DNA of 64,000 bases, taken from NCBI GenBank assembly GCA_011009095.1, contig VTPC01005422.1, positions 1 to 64,000 of the forward strand, written 5' to 3'. How positions within the stretch are numbered: position 1 is the first letter of the stretch; each line of letters starts with the position of its first letter. The notes under the pieces are model-generated. The model worked only from the letters and a program-made list of their open reading frames with translations. It was not told where the DNA came from and did no database searches. Origin of the DNA: Ignelater luminosus (Eukaryota; Arthropoda; Insecta; Coleoptera; Elateridae). The translations under genes and the position numbers were made by a program. Below, in pieces: positions 34,246 to 45,900 of this stretch.

Positions 34246-34590
34246 TTTTACAGCTAAAATGCTGCTTTGTGCAAGATCAAAGGTTGCACCTTTAAAGGCA
34301 AGTACAATTCCCAGGCTTGAGTTATCGGCAGCAGTATTGTTAACTTAGTTCTTTTTAAAAGTAAACGAAATTTTAAGGATAAAATCAGACAACTGTCATT
34401 TGTTTACAGATTCAAAAATTACACTTTGTAGAATTAATAACGCTACAAACAAATATAACACGTTTGTAGCAAATCGTGTCCCTACTATTCAAGAGTTAGC
34501 CAATGTTAGTAACTGGCATCACGTATGCACAAAGGATAATTCGGCTCGAAGGACCGTTTTTATGTTTGATTTAATTATTACTTAATGTAT
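34246..34590 (+). pseudogene. BEL/Pao retrotransposon pol relic (RT end and RNase H)
   Basis: The plus strand reads LLCARSKVAPLKASTIPRLE-LSAAVLL (about 34260-34345), a stop and shift, then LFTDSKITLCRINN, TFVANRVPTIQEL and WHHVCTKDNSA in the open frame ending at 34585. SKSRVAP-K-TIPRLEL-AA, then TDS--L-WI, TFVANRV--IQ and W-HV-TKDNPAD are the hallmark blocks of the BEL/Pao RNase H-like region between RT and integrase. The Trp of the LxWI block is Cys-Arg here and the PAD motif is lost. It is too short and broken to be active. Confidence 0.8.
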
Positions 34591-35825
34591 TAACAATTTT
34601 ACAAGAAACTTGGTTTACGTTTAGGCTGTTTATTTGCTATTTCTTAATTAACTTTGCAAGGCTAACCTTTTACACTGATAATTAATTATAGGACTACACT
34701 TTGTTACATTAATATTTAATTCTAAAACTATACTATTGTTCCCTGTTCGTTGCTCGTTTATCTACTACCCAAAAACTTCTCACCTAGCGCCAGAAGGGTG
34801 CCTCTTTGCAGGGGGTATACTGATCCACCTTAACAACTAAAAGCTTAGAAACCTGAATCAGTTTCCGAGCTTGTTAACAAATCCCTATACGTTGATATAC
34901 AGTGTTGTTGACACGATTTCGGTACAAAATCTAATGTGCGAAACTATGAAGGTTTTTTTAGGAGCCCTCAGAAAATTCGTTTCAAATGTACCGTTACCGG
35001 GGCCGTTGAAACGAACGTCGAGCACTTCACAATAACTTCAAAAGAGACCGAAATCACAAAGGCGTTAGGGCTGCAGTAGGTAACACAAGTAGAAGAAGTT
35101 TAACGCAGTCCAAGACACGCTAACCAAACGCTTTAATTGCCCGAGTGTTTGATTCAATAGCACTAATTTCGCCGATATTAGTAAAGGGTAAAATTTTAAT
35201 GCAAACACTATGACAGGAAAAATTGAGTTGGGATGATCCGATTTATTGCTTTCTTTACATTCTTCTGCCAATTGTTGTAAATACCTGGTAACCAAGTAAG
35301 GAGAATAAGTAGAAACCATTTCATTGAAGTTATCTCGCCACAATATAGTTTGATACCGCCTGTCTTTATTTTTCTAACGTTTTACGCAAAATGAATTTTG
35401 TACTCGTGTTCTTTCTCTGAAAGGAGGGAGATTTGATCTTTTGGTCTATTGAAGTGAACATAGCTGGTGTCAGTTTTAATAAAATAAAACTAACTAACTT
35501 GATAAATATCTCAGTAAATTCTTCACGTTCCAGTTTTGTTGGTTCTAGCAACAAGTACATTTATCTGAATATTTTGTAATAAATTTACATCATCTATCAG
35601 ACTATAAACAATTAACGTATGTGTAATGTTTGTTTGGGGTTATTGCCCGGAACAACTATAATACCGGGAAAACTATTTTTCAGAATTGCCGCTTAAGCTT
35701 CAGAATCTGGCATAAAAACTACGTTATCATTCCATTCAGGAAAATCCAGTACAGTCAAATTATCAAGATCACTGTACACCGGAGAAGGTTGTGATAAAAA
35801 ACTTCCATCATTTGGGATTTTTCTC
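34591..35825. other. Unassigned sequence between two transposon relics
   Basis: Two minus-strand frames, 35065-35343 (92 codons) and 35366-35560 (64 codons), might belong together, but I cannot assign them to a family. Confidence 0.35.
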
Positions 35826-35913
35826 CATACTTTCTATAATTCTTAAAACGCAAACATCTTGCCATTCGGCATTATTTTGGTGAGTATTCTTAAATTCAGT
35901 TAGAACTTTATCG

Positions 35914-36925
35914 TCAATATATATTGTCCAGGAGAATCTGATTATTAAGAATGTTACTGGAGCTTGGTTCTTTAACCAATAAATCGTCATCATGTTCGTG
36001 TTTACGAGATGAAAAGTAATTTTTGCTTTTTATTACGCACTTTTCATGGTTTACTTCATCTGGATCAAAAGGAAACAATCCAGAACTTTTAAACCCAGAA
36101 ACAATACTTTTAGCAAAATCCCTGTAGGCTACTATCGAATGCAGGGTCATGGGAATATCTTTTTTCTTTATTGTTTCGTCAAGATGCTCATCCGACCACT
36201 GTCGAGTAAATTTCTTCCAAGACTGTTTTAGCGGAAGAAAGAAAGCAACATCCAATGGCTTCGTAATATGCGTTGCGTTAGACAAATAAAAATGATGTTG
36301 CGTTCTTTACAAAACTTGCTTAGTTCAAGCGATAAATGGAATGCATGGCTATCCAAAAAACAATTACTGGGAGACTAGTCTCCTTTTCCAAAAGAAATGG
36401 CTGAAATACGTTCCTGAAATAATCAAGGAATGTTTCACTTTTCATTCAAGCACTTGGACTTTTCCCTAGCGACCAGTCTGGAGTTTCAATGATCCAATTT
36501 GGTAGACGTTAATATTTCAAAATGGTTAAGAGCTGAGCTATCTCTCCTTTAGCATCAACCGTAAATAATGTTGTAATATTGTCCTTTTCGAAAGGTGATA
36601 TTATATCATATGTTGCTAAAACTAACGATATTTTTGGATATAAAAAATAGCCTTTTCATCAAGATTCTAAGCTCTGCTGTTCCTAGCTGCTCTTTTACTT
36701 CTGAAAACCAGTGCCTTATTTTTTCTTCGGTAACAAGCGCTCTGGCTTTATTTATATATTTCGCACGTTTTTGTTTAATTTCCGGATGTCGCTTAAGGAA
36801 GGACTCTTTCTGGATTATTCTGTACAAACGGGTAGTCGTTTTTCTCTACTTCCACAATTCTTTGAACGGAATACAACAGACCTTCTTTATTCACAGGAAA
36901 ATTCTTCCTATAGTTTAGCTATTAC
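35914..36925 (-). pseudogene. Pogo/Tigger-type transposase (CENP-B HTH and DDE_1), frameshifted
   Basis: In order on the minus strand: a CENP-B-type helix-turn-helix ESFLKRHPEIKQKRAKYINK...RALVTEEKIRHWFSEVKE (36827-36606, parts quoted); then KDNITTLFTVDAKGEIA (about 36590-36540), PNWIIETPDWSLGKSPSA (about 36505-36455), SETFLDYFRNVF (about 36440-36405), LPVIVF then in the next frame FLDSHAFHLSLELSKFCKER (about 36370-36310; D of the DGH-SH motif kept), and NATHITKPLDVAFFLPLKQSWKK with GLFPFDPDEV (36285-35914; third D kept). The first catalytic Asp (usual NADE block) is lost at a deletion near 36606. At least four frame breaks. It is a dead cut-and-paste element whose ends were not identified. 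Confidence 0.85.
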
Positions 36926-36944
36926 AGCTAAAACTCGCAAGTAG

Positions 36945-37365
36945 CTGTAGGTGGAACGAAGGCTAAAGCCGGTGCTTCCATCCTATATTGCATCCAAACT
37001 TGTTGTAATCTGATGCACTCACTTGCGTTGTTTACTTCAATAAAACATTTTAAATCGTCGACAAACAACAATTTACTGCTGTAACTGACTTCGTTTACTG
37101 TATCGTTAATAAATAATAAAAATAAGTGGGGCCCGAGATTTGAACCTTGAGGCTTATTCTTAATAAAAGTCATTAACAACATACTGCAATCTGCAGTATG
37201 AGATTCAAAAGATCAGTACCGAGTTCAGTTTTATTTAATTTGTCGAAAGCTTTTGAAAAGTCAGTATAAATAACGTCTACTTGATTACCACTATTCATAG
37301 CTGCGAGCATATATTCGTTAAAGTTACATAAATTAGTTGTAGTAGAAGGATGTTGCATGAAGCCA
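36945..37365 (-). pseudogene. Jockey-like LINE reverse transcriptase fragment
   Basis: HGFMQHPSTTTNLCNFNEY, VDVIYTDFSKAFDKLNK (motif A, 37358-37200), a gap, then PQGSNLGPHLFLLFINDT and SKLLFVDDLKCF (motifs B and C, 37182-36990; the usual FADD is FVDD). The fragment has neither endonuclease nor thumb and ends within 20-30 bases of the pogo relic. It differs in sequence from the LINE at 13.7-15.4 kb. Confidence 0.8.
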
Positions 37366-37375
37366 TGTTAAAGGT

Positions 37376-37625
37376 TGTTCGAGGGCGCAGCCCGAGCCAT
37401 AATAGTTTAGATACATTCCGTATTTTTATTAATTTTTGGCAGAGATGTTGTCGTGTTCGAGGACCGTGCACGACGCGTCTGTGACCGTCGAAGGCGGTCA
37501 CACCTTTTGTTATTCCGAAAGACTGAAAGAGTCGCGGCCCCGTAGGCAGGTGTGACTACGCTACGCCGCAGGCGTCATCCCTGAGCGGAGCCGCGAAATT
37601 CATTCTTATTTCCCGTCGAACTTAA
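37376..37625. repeat. G+C-rich island with satellite-type start and hairpin
   Basis: It opens with TTCGAGGGCGCAGCCCGAG, the GGGCnnAGCCC core of the satellite-like units at 57 and 63 kb. Further on GTGACCG...CGGTCAC (about 37481-37501) is a perfect 7-bp hairpin and many CpGs occur. No protein is recognisable. Confidence 0.5.
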
Positions 37626-40455
37626 TTGACATTGTTCAAATAGTATCTACACCTGAATTTCAATCACTAGTTCTTAACAATCAAACCTACACAGAGTTTT
37701 TCGAAAAACATCAAGAGCACAGTTTAAGCACGTCTTGGCACCACAAGCGCCAGACACACGTCAATGTCCACTCTTTCCTTGTTCCCAAAAAATCCTGTGT
37801 GTTGGCACTTGTATTGTATCTAGTCAGAATTGAAATTCCAATAAACCTGATTACTTTAGATTTTTATATTATTTGTTTTTAATTTTTTTTTGTTACTTTC
37901 ATGACGAACCATCTTGCCGGTGTGTCCAAAACTGGAGCGTTTTCGCTACTTTCAAAACTAGTTTGGTTCTTTGGTAAATCTTTTTTCACTCAATTCTACA
38001 CTTTCATTTTTTTTGTTCGCTTCTTCAGGTTGTCAGAAACGTTCTAAAGCATCGCCAAAAGAATCTCTCGATACATTACAGAAAGCGAGTCTTGTTCCCC
38101 AAAATCCTCATCAGTTACTTTACCGCGAGCATTTACTGGAGGGAAGCCTGTAATCTTCTGAACCTTACTAGTTCCTTCTGATTTTTCTCTGGCGCCGCTA
38201 GAGCCTTACCCAAAGAGAAATTCTTGAAACAAAAGACAACTTTATGTACGTACTGTATGTATGACCCAACTGTGCTAGATTAATCGCGTGTAGATACGTA
38301 CAAAAAGTAATCTTTTCGTAGGATTGTAAGTACCAAAAGGAAATTAATAGTTAAGTTATAAATATGAAAACTATACAAGATGCTTAATTTTTTTTAGTGT
38401 AATTTACACGGTGAACCCTATTTCTTTGTTTGCTTGCAATTTAGATTTTTCAGTTAGGGTATGACTTTTGTTCGTGAAATTGGAAATTATAACTTTTGCA
38501 TCTTGTCTTTTGATCTTTGTCTTTTTTGTATAAATCTAACTGATTTTGAATAAAATGAGTTTTCCTCTCTGAGATTAACGAATTTTAATTCTTTTGGTAT
38601 TCCTTCTTTGGCGTCATCTAAAATCTTCCACTGCAATAGAAAATACTCCAGGAGTTTCTGGACGTGTACTACAATCATTAGTGAGAGATGTGCATGATGG
38701 CAAACGGAAATCATTTCTAGACTTCAATATTAGCTTAAAAGCTTTTTATTTAGTTTTGCAGTTTTTCTTTAAAACAACTATATTTTCTGATAAATCTTCA
38801 ACATCCTGTATCTCAAAAACGTAGCTCCGAAGCACCAATGTTTATAAGAGCTCTTTTCTTAAAATGCCCTATAGAATTTCTGGTTGAAATATTGTGATTA
38901 CTACCTTGTTGCAGCTTCAACAACAAACAGTAAACATTAAATCACGATAATGCTTTTGTTCACAATGATGGTAAAATATTAACCAACACTCCTAGTTCCA
39001 TAAACAATGTGCACCTTTCCAAGCTGACGGAGATGATCAATCTGGATCAAGTGAAAGAAACACAAGAAACATAGAAGTAAGCGAGGAAGGCTTTATGTTC
39101 AACATAAATTTTGCAGAGATTGAACTGGTAATGCATAAACTTCTCAACAGTTTTAGTAAACTATGTATATCTAAAACGATATCGTCTTCACTGTTAAATC
39201 CGACAAAAGATTCGATAAGAAAATAATTCTTTGTTTTTCAAAGAATCATGCGTAGAAAACTAAACTTTTGCTGTTTCATTCTTTTTTTACAAAGAAGAAA
39301 GCTTCAAATAATAACTAATCTTCTTAATTAATTCTTTTCTGACTTTTTATTGCTATTAGACAATTTTTGAGTTTTATTTTTTTCACTCTCTTTAGCTTTT
39401 CTGAGCTTTATTTCAATTGTCTCACCTGTTTGTCAATCATCTGACAGCAGTCGAGATAAATTGATTTATTTACAATGTATATCAGCCTAAATGTTAATTT
39501 TATGGTTTACTATATATTTTTTATTTGATCGCTTGATGTTTATTTTAATGAGTAAGTGCGATTTCGCAGAATTTGCGAATTTGTAATTAAATATTCTCTT
39601 GTTTCATAATTACATTATTGTGCAGGATTTATTAGTTACATTGTTATTTAAAAAAAAATTTAAATTCGCGACTTTCAACAAGAATGACTACATTATAGAG
39701 AAATCAAAACAATATGTACACATACCAAGACTGTAATTTTGAGTAATGGTACTGAAACTAGCTCATTTGTTTTAATTTAAATTCTATACTCGATTTCGAC
39801 GTTTAAGGAAGCGTTTATAAACTTTCCTCTAGATGTCGCTTCAAGTAACTTCTACACCAGTTAGTTTTTGGTAAAAGAAACTCATATTTTGAATTTGCAT
39901 ACTTAGGATTAGTATTTTTTGTTTTTTTTTTTTATTGATTTCTGTTAGATTATATACATTGCGAACAAATTATTTCCCTACATGTAGGTAGACAACACAT
40001 GTTGCACATTTATATCACCATTCTTTATTAAATTTCCATAAATAACTAAAGATCAGTGTTGCTAGAGATGCCATTATAATGTCATAACTAATTACTTTAA
40101 CTTATAATTAACACATAAGCACTTCATTTTTAAATGTAAAATTAAAATCGACTGTGCAACAGATGTTCAGATTGTTCTTCCTCTCGCTGTTCACACAGCG
40201 CAAGCCTTTTTCAAAGTGAGTTTTTTGCACGACGAAGCACATCCAGAGTTACAGATCTGCATGAATCAGGTATTCTTGTGCCCAAATCTTCTAAACTTTG
40301 TATAAGTTGTGCGTAGGCTTTACTTTTTACTTTACGAGTAGTATGAGATCTGGATTGCGTGGGGGCTAAGCATGCAATGCGCTATGACTTTGTTACTGAA
40401 TTTCTAGTTCAAATGATTTCCGATTTTTATGTGAAAATTCACAGGAGCTCCTTCA
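37626..40455. other. Mostly AT-rich, no recognised gene
   Basis: CATCCTGTATCTCAAAAACG near 38801 is another short echo of the dispersed repeat. The open frames at 37971, 38487 (minus) and 38594 carry no known motif. Confidence 0.4.
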
Positions 40456-40458
40456 TTT

Positions 40459-40890
40459 TCAAACCACACCTTTTGTTTGATATTGAGAGGAATATCTTTC
40501 GCTGCCGTAGGTGAGTATGAGTACGTAGGTGGAGCGGTAAACAGTTAAGTTGATACTCTCAGTGACCTTTCTTTTCTTGAGGGATTTGTTCCTTACTGCG
40601 TCCATCATTTTTCCAGCAGCCGGTATTCTTGCGTTCAGCTCATTCTTCAGTTTTCTATCCTCTGCTATCCACACCCACTGGTACTTAAATTCCTGCACCT
40701 GCTGTAGAATTAGAATGCGATGGATCTTCCGCTCCCTGGAGATTACCATGGTCTTTGTTTTATTAAGACTATTTTCTTAATCCCATTGCCTCCAGGGCCA
40801 TGCTTAGAAGATTGAGATTGTACTGCGGTATCAAGTAACCCCACGCCATCTGCGTAGTCAAGGGCATTTATCATCACTTAATTTCCAATT
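40459..40890 (-). pseudogene. LINE reverse transcriptase C-terminal fragment
   Basis: The minus strand gives ALDYADGVGL (about 40872-40845; YADD box with the last D changed to G), then after a shift TMVISRERK...VQEFKYQWVWIAEDRKL, LNARIPAAGKMMDAVRNKSL and LTVYRSTYVLILTYGSE (40749-40459). FKYLG-WI--DG, an A-rich linker and L-VY---- -P-LTYGSE are the palm/thumb pattern of RTE- and jockey-related insect LINEs. The Leu-Gly of FKYLG is Gln-Trp. Short and dead. Confidence 0.75.
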
Positions 40891-41059
40891 TCCAAGCTTG
40901 AATCTTTTAAAGCCTCTACACTTTCTAAGACTTTTTTGGGGAGTGTCTAATGTCTTGACCCGTACTATTTATATATCAAGCTTCAAGAAAGTCGGTGTGG
41001 CACACTTCGTGCTTGTCCCTTGGAGGATTATTTTACGTAATTTGTTGTTTGATATCTCT

Positions 41060-41370
41060 ATCAGTGGCGGGGCATGGGAAGAGGGCTACAACTCTATTTT
41101 AAATAAAATTGTTATACCACTGGAAAATTAAAAAAATTTTTTTGGGATAAACAGTCAATTTGGTAAAAGTTTCTCTTGCATTTTTCTTGTGGAATGCATC
41201 ATTTTCGAGTAAAATTAAATTTGTCAAAATCTCTCAAATCTAGCGGGTTGCGATCATCATCAAATACTTTGCCCTATAACTCTTTTTTCGAGATAGAGAG
41301 TGTCAAACTTGATATCCCTACGAGAGGGGTAAAGAAAATTGTTACACCACTGAAAGATTAAAAAAAGAAG
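41060..41370 (+). repeat. Dispersed repeat, copy 2, partly tandem
   Basis: This is the counterpart of 33040-33375 (AAATTGTTATACCACTGG, GTAAAATTAAATTTGTCAAA, CTTTGCCCTATAACTC). The phrase AAATTGTTACACCACTG comes again at about 41337, so the unit begins a second time about 230 bases after the first. Confidence 0.7.
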
Positions 41371-44300
41371 TTTTTTGGAATCAAGATTTGCAAATTAAAA
41401 AAAGAAAGAAAGGGCAAAATAAAAAATGGAAAGAGAAAAATAATTTTGCACGTGAATTTACAATTAATGTAATGATGCAAGATATATTAGAACATAAATT
41501 ATTTCCAAGCAGATTTTTGTTCCATAAAATTAAATTTACTTAGATACTTAATTTTGTTAAAGGTTTGTCGTTGATTTATCTCCAAATGTACCGATAACAT
41601 TACAGAAACTTTAAGCATTGTTGCGGTAAGATCAAACTCCTCCCAGCAACATTCCCTACATAGTAAGTTTTAGGCTTTTACTATCAAAGAGATATCTGAT
41701 AAGTGACAAACATTCTCTGTATACTTGTATCCCACTTTTAAAATTATCTACTACACACTTTGTCATTCCCTTAATTCTGTCCTGTGACTTGAATGTTGAA
41801 TGAAATATTTTTAGATTTAATTGGGGCTTAGTTTGCAAGTAAGCTACTTCATCATTTTTTTCTTGTGTTCAGCATTATTCATATTAAAGTCTTTTTTGCT
41901 GATTTCATAATTAACGAGATTATTTCTTGTGTTCAAGTTCATTCTCTAAATATTATAAAATTGAAACTCAAAATGAATTTTCTTTCGGCCTTTTTTTTAA
42001 AATTTTTTAACTACATGAAGCAAAATTATTTTCCAAATCGATAGTAGATGTATTCAGTGGCTTTTCGATCTAGTGGTCTGACATTTGAGAATAATTTAAG
42101 ATTTCCTGCAAATAATGGTTGATAGTGAATGACACAACTGAATAATTTTCATCAATTAGGAAGACATTCTTACCCCCATTGAAAGGTTGTCGGAATGATC
42201 CTTTGCCATTTATCTGTCTCTATTCTTCTTCTATCTAAAATCTGACGATTAAACATAAAATTTTAAAAACAATCAACTCTCTGTAAATATGAAATACAAG
42301 AGAATTCATTCGGTTTGCGAAATTTTATTTTATGATTTAAAATTTATTCACAGATGCAATGAATGCTACACAGACCATAAGCATTTTTGAAAAAGTTTCG
42401 TTTTGATTATTTAATCGTCAGTCGAAAACTAATAAGAAAGTCACTAAAAGTTTCGATGAAACCACCAAAATCACTTCCTTTATTTTTCAGAACATGTAAT
42501 CTTTTTATTAGAAGCAATTATCATTCTTTTCAATTAAAAATATGTTTACTAGCTGTGTACTAGATGGAATAATTTTTATAATATAGGCGTCTAATCGAGA
42601 GATGCATATCTCATGTTTTCAAAAAAACTTCAATTTCGGAGTCCACAAATAAGAAGAGATTATAACTCTGCTAATCTACTATTCTGGTCTTAATTGCATA
42701 AGATTGCAAACATTCTGACCACACCTGTTAAAAAATACAGCGAACAACCTTTAGAATTAGCCCTAAGGGAACGAGTAAATTTCAGTTATGCAAGAATGTT
42801 CCTCTAGCCGAGACCATATAATATACAATGTTTCCAGGGACACTGACAAATAACCCACTTTTAACTAACTTGTTCGTCAATTCATTTTCAGTTTTAAAAT
42901 ACTCCCAACTTGTTGTTTTTGTTGAACGGTTTCACTGTGGTTCCGGTTTTTCCATGTAATCCACTTATTTACAACTGTTATTGATACTTATCTGTGGAGA
43001 GCTTTAAGCTAGGCAGAGTTCGGGAGTTTATTTTACGTGATTACGTGATTTTCGCAGTTTTCTTCATTATGTGGTATTTTCAGTGTGGTTATAAATTTTA
43101 TCAGAATATCATGTGCTGTGCTTAAGACAAATTAAGTAAACCGCTGAAGACACGATTCTTCCTAATTTATATTTTCTCATATTTTCAAATTAGTTTTATA
43201 TTTATTTACTAACACAAAGGAACTAGAAATGACTTTTTTAATTTTTAGGCACTGTGTGCATTTTGATTAATAGGGAATTTTTATTAAAAAGTTTCCGCTA
43301 ATTAAATATGTCTTTTGTTTGACGTGTAGGTATAAAAAAAGTTTTATGCATTTCACTTCTGTGTTTAAAAATACAACTTGTAACTTTATTTAACAATGCC
43401 TTAATCCGAGACGAATATTTCGTTCCTTTTTTTATGATACTTTTTCCATTTTAATATTCTACATTTTTTCGTTGTTGAATCTTTTAAAGTTGGTAATTAT
43501 TATTTTTCTTTCTTCTTTCTTATATTTGAGAAGAGTCGGGAATACTTTTAAGAATTTTAAATTTTTTATATTCGTCATGTGTTAAATGCTTAAAGATACT
43601 TTTAAGTGCTTATGATTTTTTAATTTTTCGTTTTACGTCTGATAGATTAGGGCATATATCAAGAAGGATTTCAGGATATATTTAATAACAACTCGCAAAA
43701 GCGCAGTTTTAAATGTTTATTAACGCCAAAAAGCTTTTGATTTATTCCTACGTATTTATATTATACAGCTCCAGTTGTGGAAGTGTTTAGAATTAAATTA
43801 AAATGGATAACTGACCCGTAGGCATTTCGATCTAATAAAATTTACAAAACAGGTTAATCTCGAGATTCTGCCAATTGCAGAGATTTTTTGTACTTACCAG
43901 TGATCATATTACACAAACTGAATTTGACGAATTAACCACGGCTATTTGAGCACTTTGAAATTACTTCAGTCTTCATTTATTTCACCTCTTGAAGTTTGTG
44001 GAGAGCAAAATTTTGCTTTAATATTTGAAAAAAACTTTCTTTACTGTAATGAGTAGGTATGTTTGGTTTTCTTTTCTCGTATAAAAGTTATGAACTGGTT
44101 TCCTAATTAAGCCTAATAACGTCAGACATTTGAAAGGCTCATTTGCAAAAAAATTATTTGATTTGAAAACCTTTAAATTAATTTAGAAAGAAAACAGCAC
44201 GTTCGGAAAATTAAACATTAAATATTTTCAATATACAGAGTGGTGACTTCTACAGGTGTACATAGGTAATTCAATGTTAATTTTCACTTATGCTTATAAT

Positions 44301-44395
44301 TATCTTCCCAGTTGATGTTATTGCAATTATGTGAGTTCACAATTAAAAACTGTAAAGAATGAAACTAATTTTATTTGCGTCTTATTAATGAACCA
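41371..44395. other. AT-rich stretch without recognised genes
   Basis: No supported feature on either strand. Confidence 0.5.
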
Positions 44396-44430
44396 TGCTG
44401 TAATGTAAATACGCCAATTCCGCAATTTTA

Positions 44431-44510
44431 ACCAATGAGTGCGTTGGCTGTGTGGTCGGGCAAGTCGCGTCGTGTCCGAGAAGACTCACGTTCAAATCCC
44501 GCTGGACAGC
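44431..44510 (+). repeat. tRNA-like segment, left arm
   Basis: GTGTGGTCGGGCAAG (box A-like, Ser/Leu style) and CACGTTCAAATCCCGC (box B-like) are about 45 bases apart. The acceptor stem pairs badly. It is not a functional tRNA but is consistent with a tRNA-derived SINE head. Confidence 0.5.
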
Positions 44511-44819
44511 TTATGATTATTTTTATTTTTTTAAATTTTAATTTTATCTCTTATTTTTGCGATAATTAACTGTAATAACAATAACAATAATAATTTATTT
44601 TTATCATAAAAAACTTAATTAATTCTACTATTAAAAAAAAGTTTTAGAATAATTATTGTTATGCTTATTATTCTAAAACAACATTTAAGTTTTTCTTTTT
44701 AGTAGAATTATTTAACTTTTAATGATAGAAATAAATTATTATTAATTATTATTGTTATTGTGGTTAATTATTACAAAAAGGATGGGAAAATCAAAATTTA
44801 AAAAAATAAAAGTGCTCAT

Positions 44820-44903
44820 AAGGTGTCCGGTGGGATTTGAACGCCGCCGGTCTTCTCAGGTGCGACGCGCCCTGCCCAACCACGCGACCAACACACTCGC
44901 TAG
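44820..44903 (-). repeat. tRNA-like segment, right arm, opposite strand
   Basis: On the minus strand TTGGTCGCGTGGTTGGGCAG and GCGTTCAAATCCCACC, with a partial acceptor stem (AGTGTGT against GGACACC). It is the inverse partner of 44431-44510, slightly better preserved. The plus-strand open frame across it is an artefact. Confidence 0.5.
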
Positions 44904-44939
44904 CAGAAGCTGCAGAATTGATGGATTTACATTACAGCT

Positions 44940-45425
44940 TCTTAAACATTAATAATCAAATGTAATTTGTTAATAATACATAGATAAATAAAATTAATTC
45001 TATCCTGTGGAGTTTTTAAATTATGAAAATTTTTTGTTTTTACATAATTGCTATAAAATCTGTGTATTTCGTTAACAAGGTCATCAGATTTCTTCTGAAC
45101 TGAATCGTATTATTCAATAGGCTGACCAGACTAAAACTATAATCCACTGGCTTTCTTTCGAACGGGCTTTCTGGTAGATTTAACTAATCATTTTTCGATG
45201 AATACATTTCCAATTCAGGTTCATGTGGATATTGATAGTTTTCAGGAAGTCAATTCACAGGAGTGTATTATGTGCTAGTGCGGGTGTGTGGTAGAAGGCG
45301 TGCGTTCTACGGACATCTCAGATGCTTATTTCGGTTATATATCTATAGCAATTCCATTTAATGCCCAGATGGGCCCACAAATATTATTCTGAATCTCCTA
45401 TCTAACAGGGTGGAAAAATGTGGCC
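44940..45425. other. No recognised feature
   Basis: AT-rich, no supported feature. Confidence 0.4.
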
Positions 45426-45429
45426 GGTG

Positions 45430-45900
45430 ATTTTGACTGGTTGATTCTCGGTTGCTTTGCAGATTGCGGTATTCGAACCGTTCAAAGTATCTAAACATTA
45501 TGCCCTTTTCCCCGCATCGGGAGCAGAACAAACCTGGCTTGTTTGTACACTTGAGGTGCTACTGTCCAGTTTGTCTATATTTGCAGCATCCCAATAGACT
45601 GTCTTTTTTGTCCATTCTGTCAACTTGAACTCTCTTCTTCTTTGTTGGATGCTTTGGACGGCATGTCTTTGTAAATATCTTTATATTCTTTGGCTGCCTT
45701 TACTAGAATAGCGACGACCGTATAATCGGTTATATATGTAACATTTTCCAAGTTTCAAATGGACTACCATGACAGCTCATTAAGCTTCTCCAGAGCAGTC
45801 ACGTAGTTTGACGGATTCATTCTCTCGTTGGGCTATTTGAATGCTTTCATTTGCTAGGTTAATTTGGTAGCCGGCTGGTAAGTAGAAGTTATCAAAATCG
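45430..45900 (-). pseudogene. Decayed retrotransposon Gag-like segment with zinc knuckles
   Basis: The minus strand reads FYLPAGYQINLA-like residues (about 45885-45850), a basic RPKHPTKKKRVQVDRM, then CCKYRQTGQ-stop-HLKC and CTNKPGLFCSRCGEKG (about 45590-45500). The last two look like paired CCHC knuckles in which the His of each and some Cys are replaced. Paired knuckles with a CTN-PGLFCSRCG linker occur in Gag of insect LTR elements. The family cannot be fixed. Confidence 0.45.

Larger units (their letters stand above)
44397..44938. repeat. 542-bp near-perfectly symmetric inverted repeat with tRNA-like arms
   Basis: The outer ends GCTGTAATGTAAAT / ATTTACATTACAGC are perfect inverses, followed inward by CAATTCcGCA / TGCaGAATTG and GAGTGcGTTGG / CCAACaCACTC. 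The tRNA-like segments come next, then long AT-rich arms, and the centre is GTTTTAGAATAA...TTATTCTAAAAC (44641-44679) nested in AATTCTACTA...TAGTAGAATT. The arms of about 270 bp leave almost no spacer, so the transcript or single strand would fold into one long hairpin. No target duplication was obvious. Confidence 0.85.

Noticed and set aside
35065..35560. Two minus-strand frames as C-terminal part of the pogo transposase
   Set aside because: They lie more than 350 bases beyond the end of the recognisable DDE domain and show no matching motif.
44752..44952. Plus-strand 66-codon frame
   Set aside because: It crosses the right arm of the palindrome and its tRNA-like segment, so it is fortuitous.
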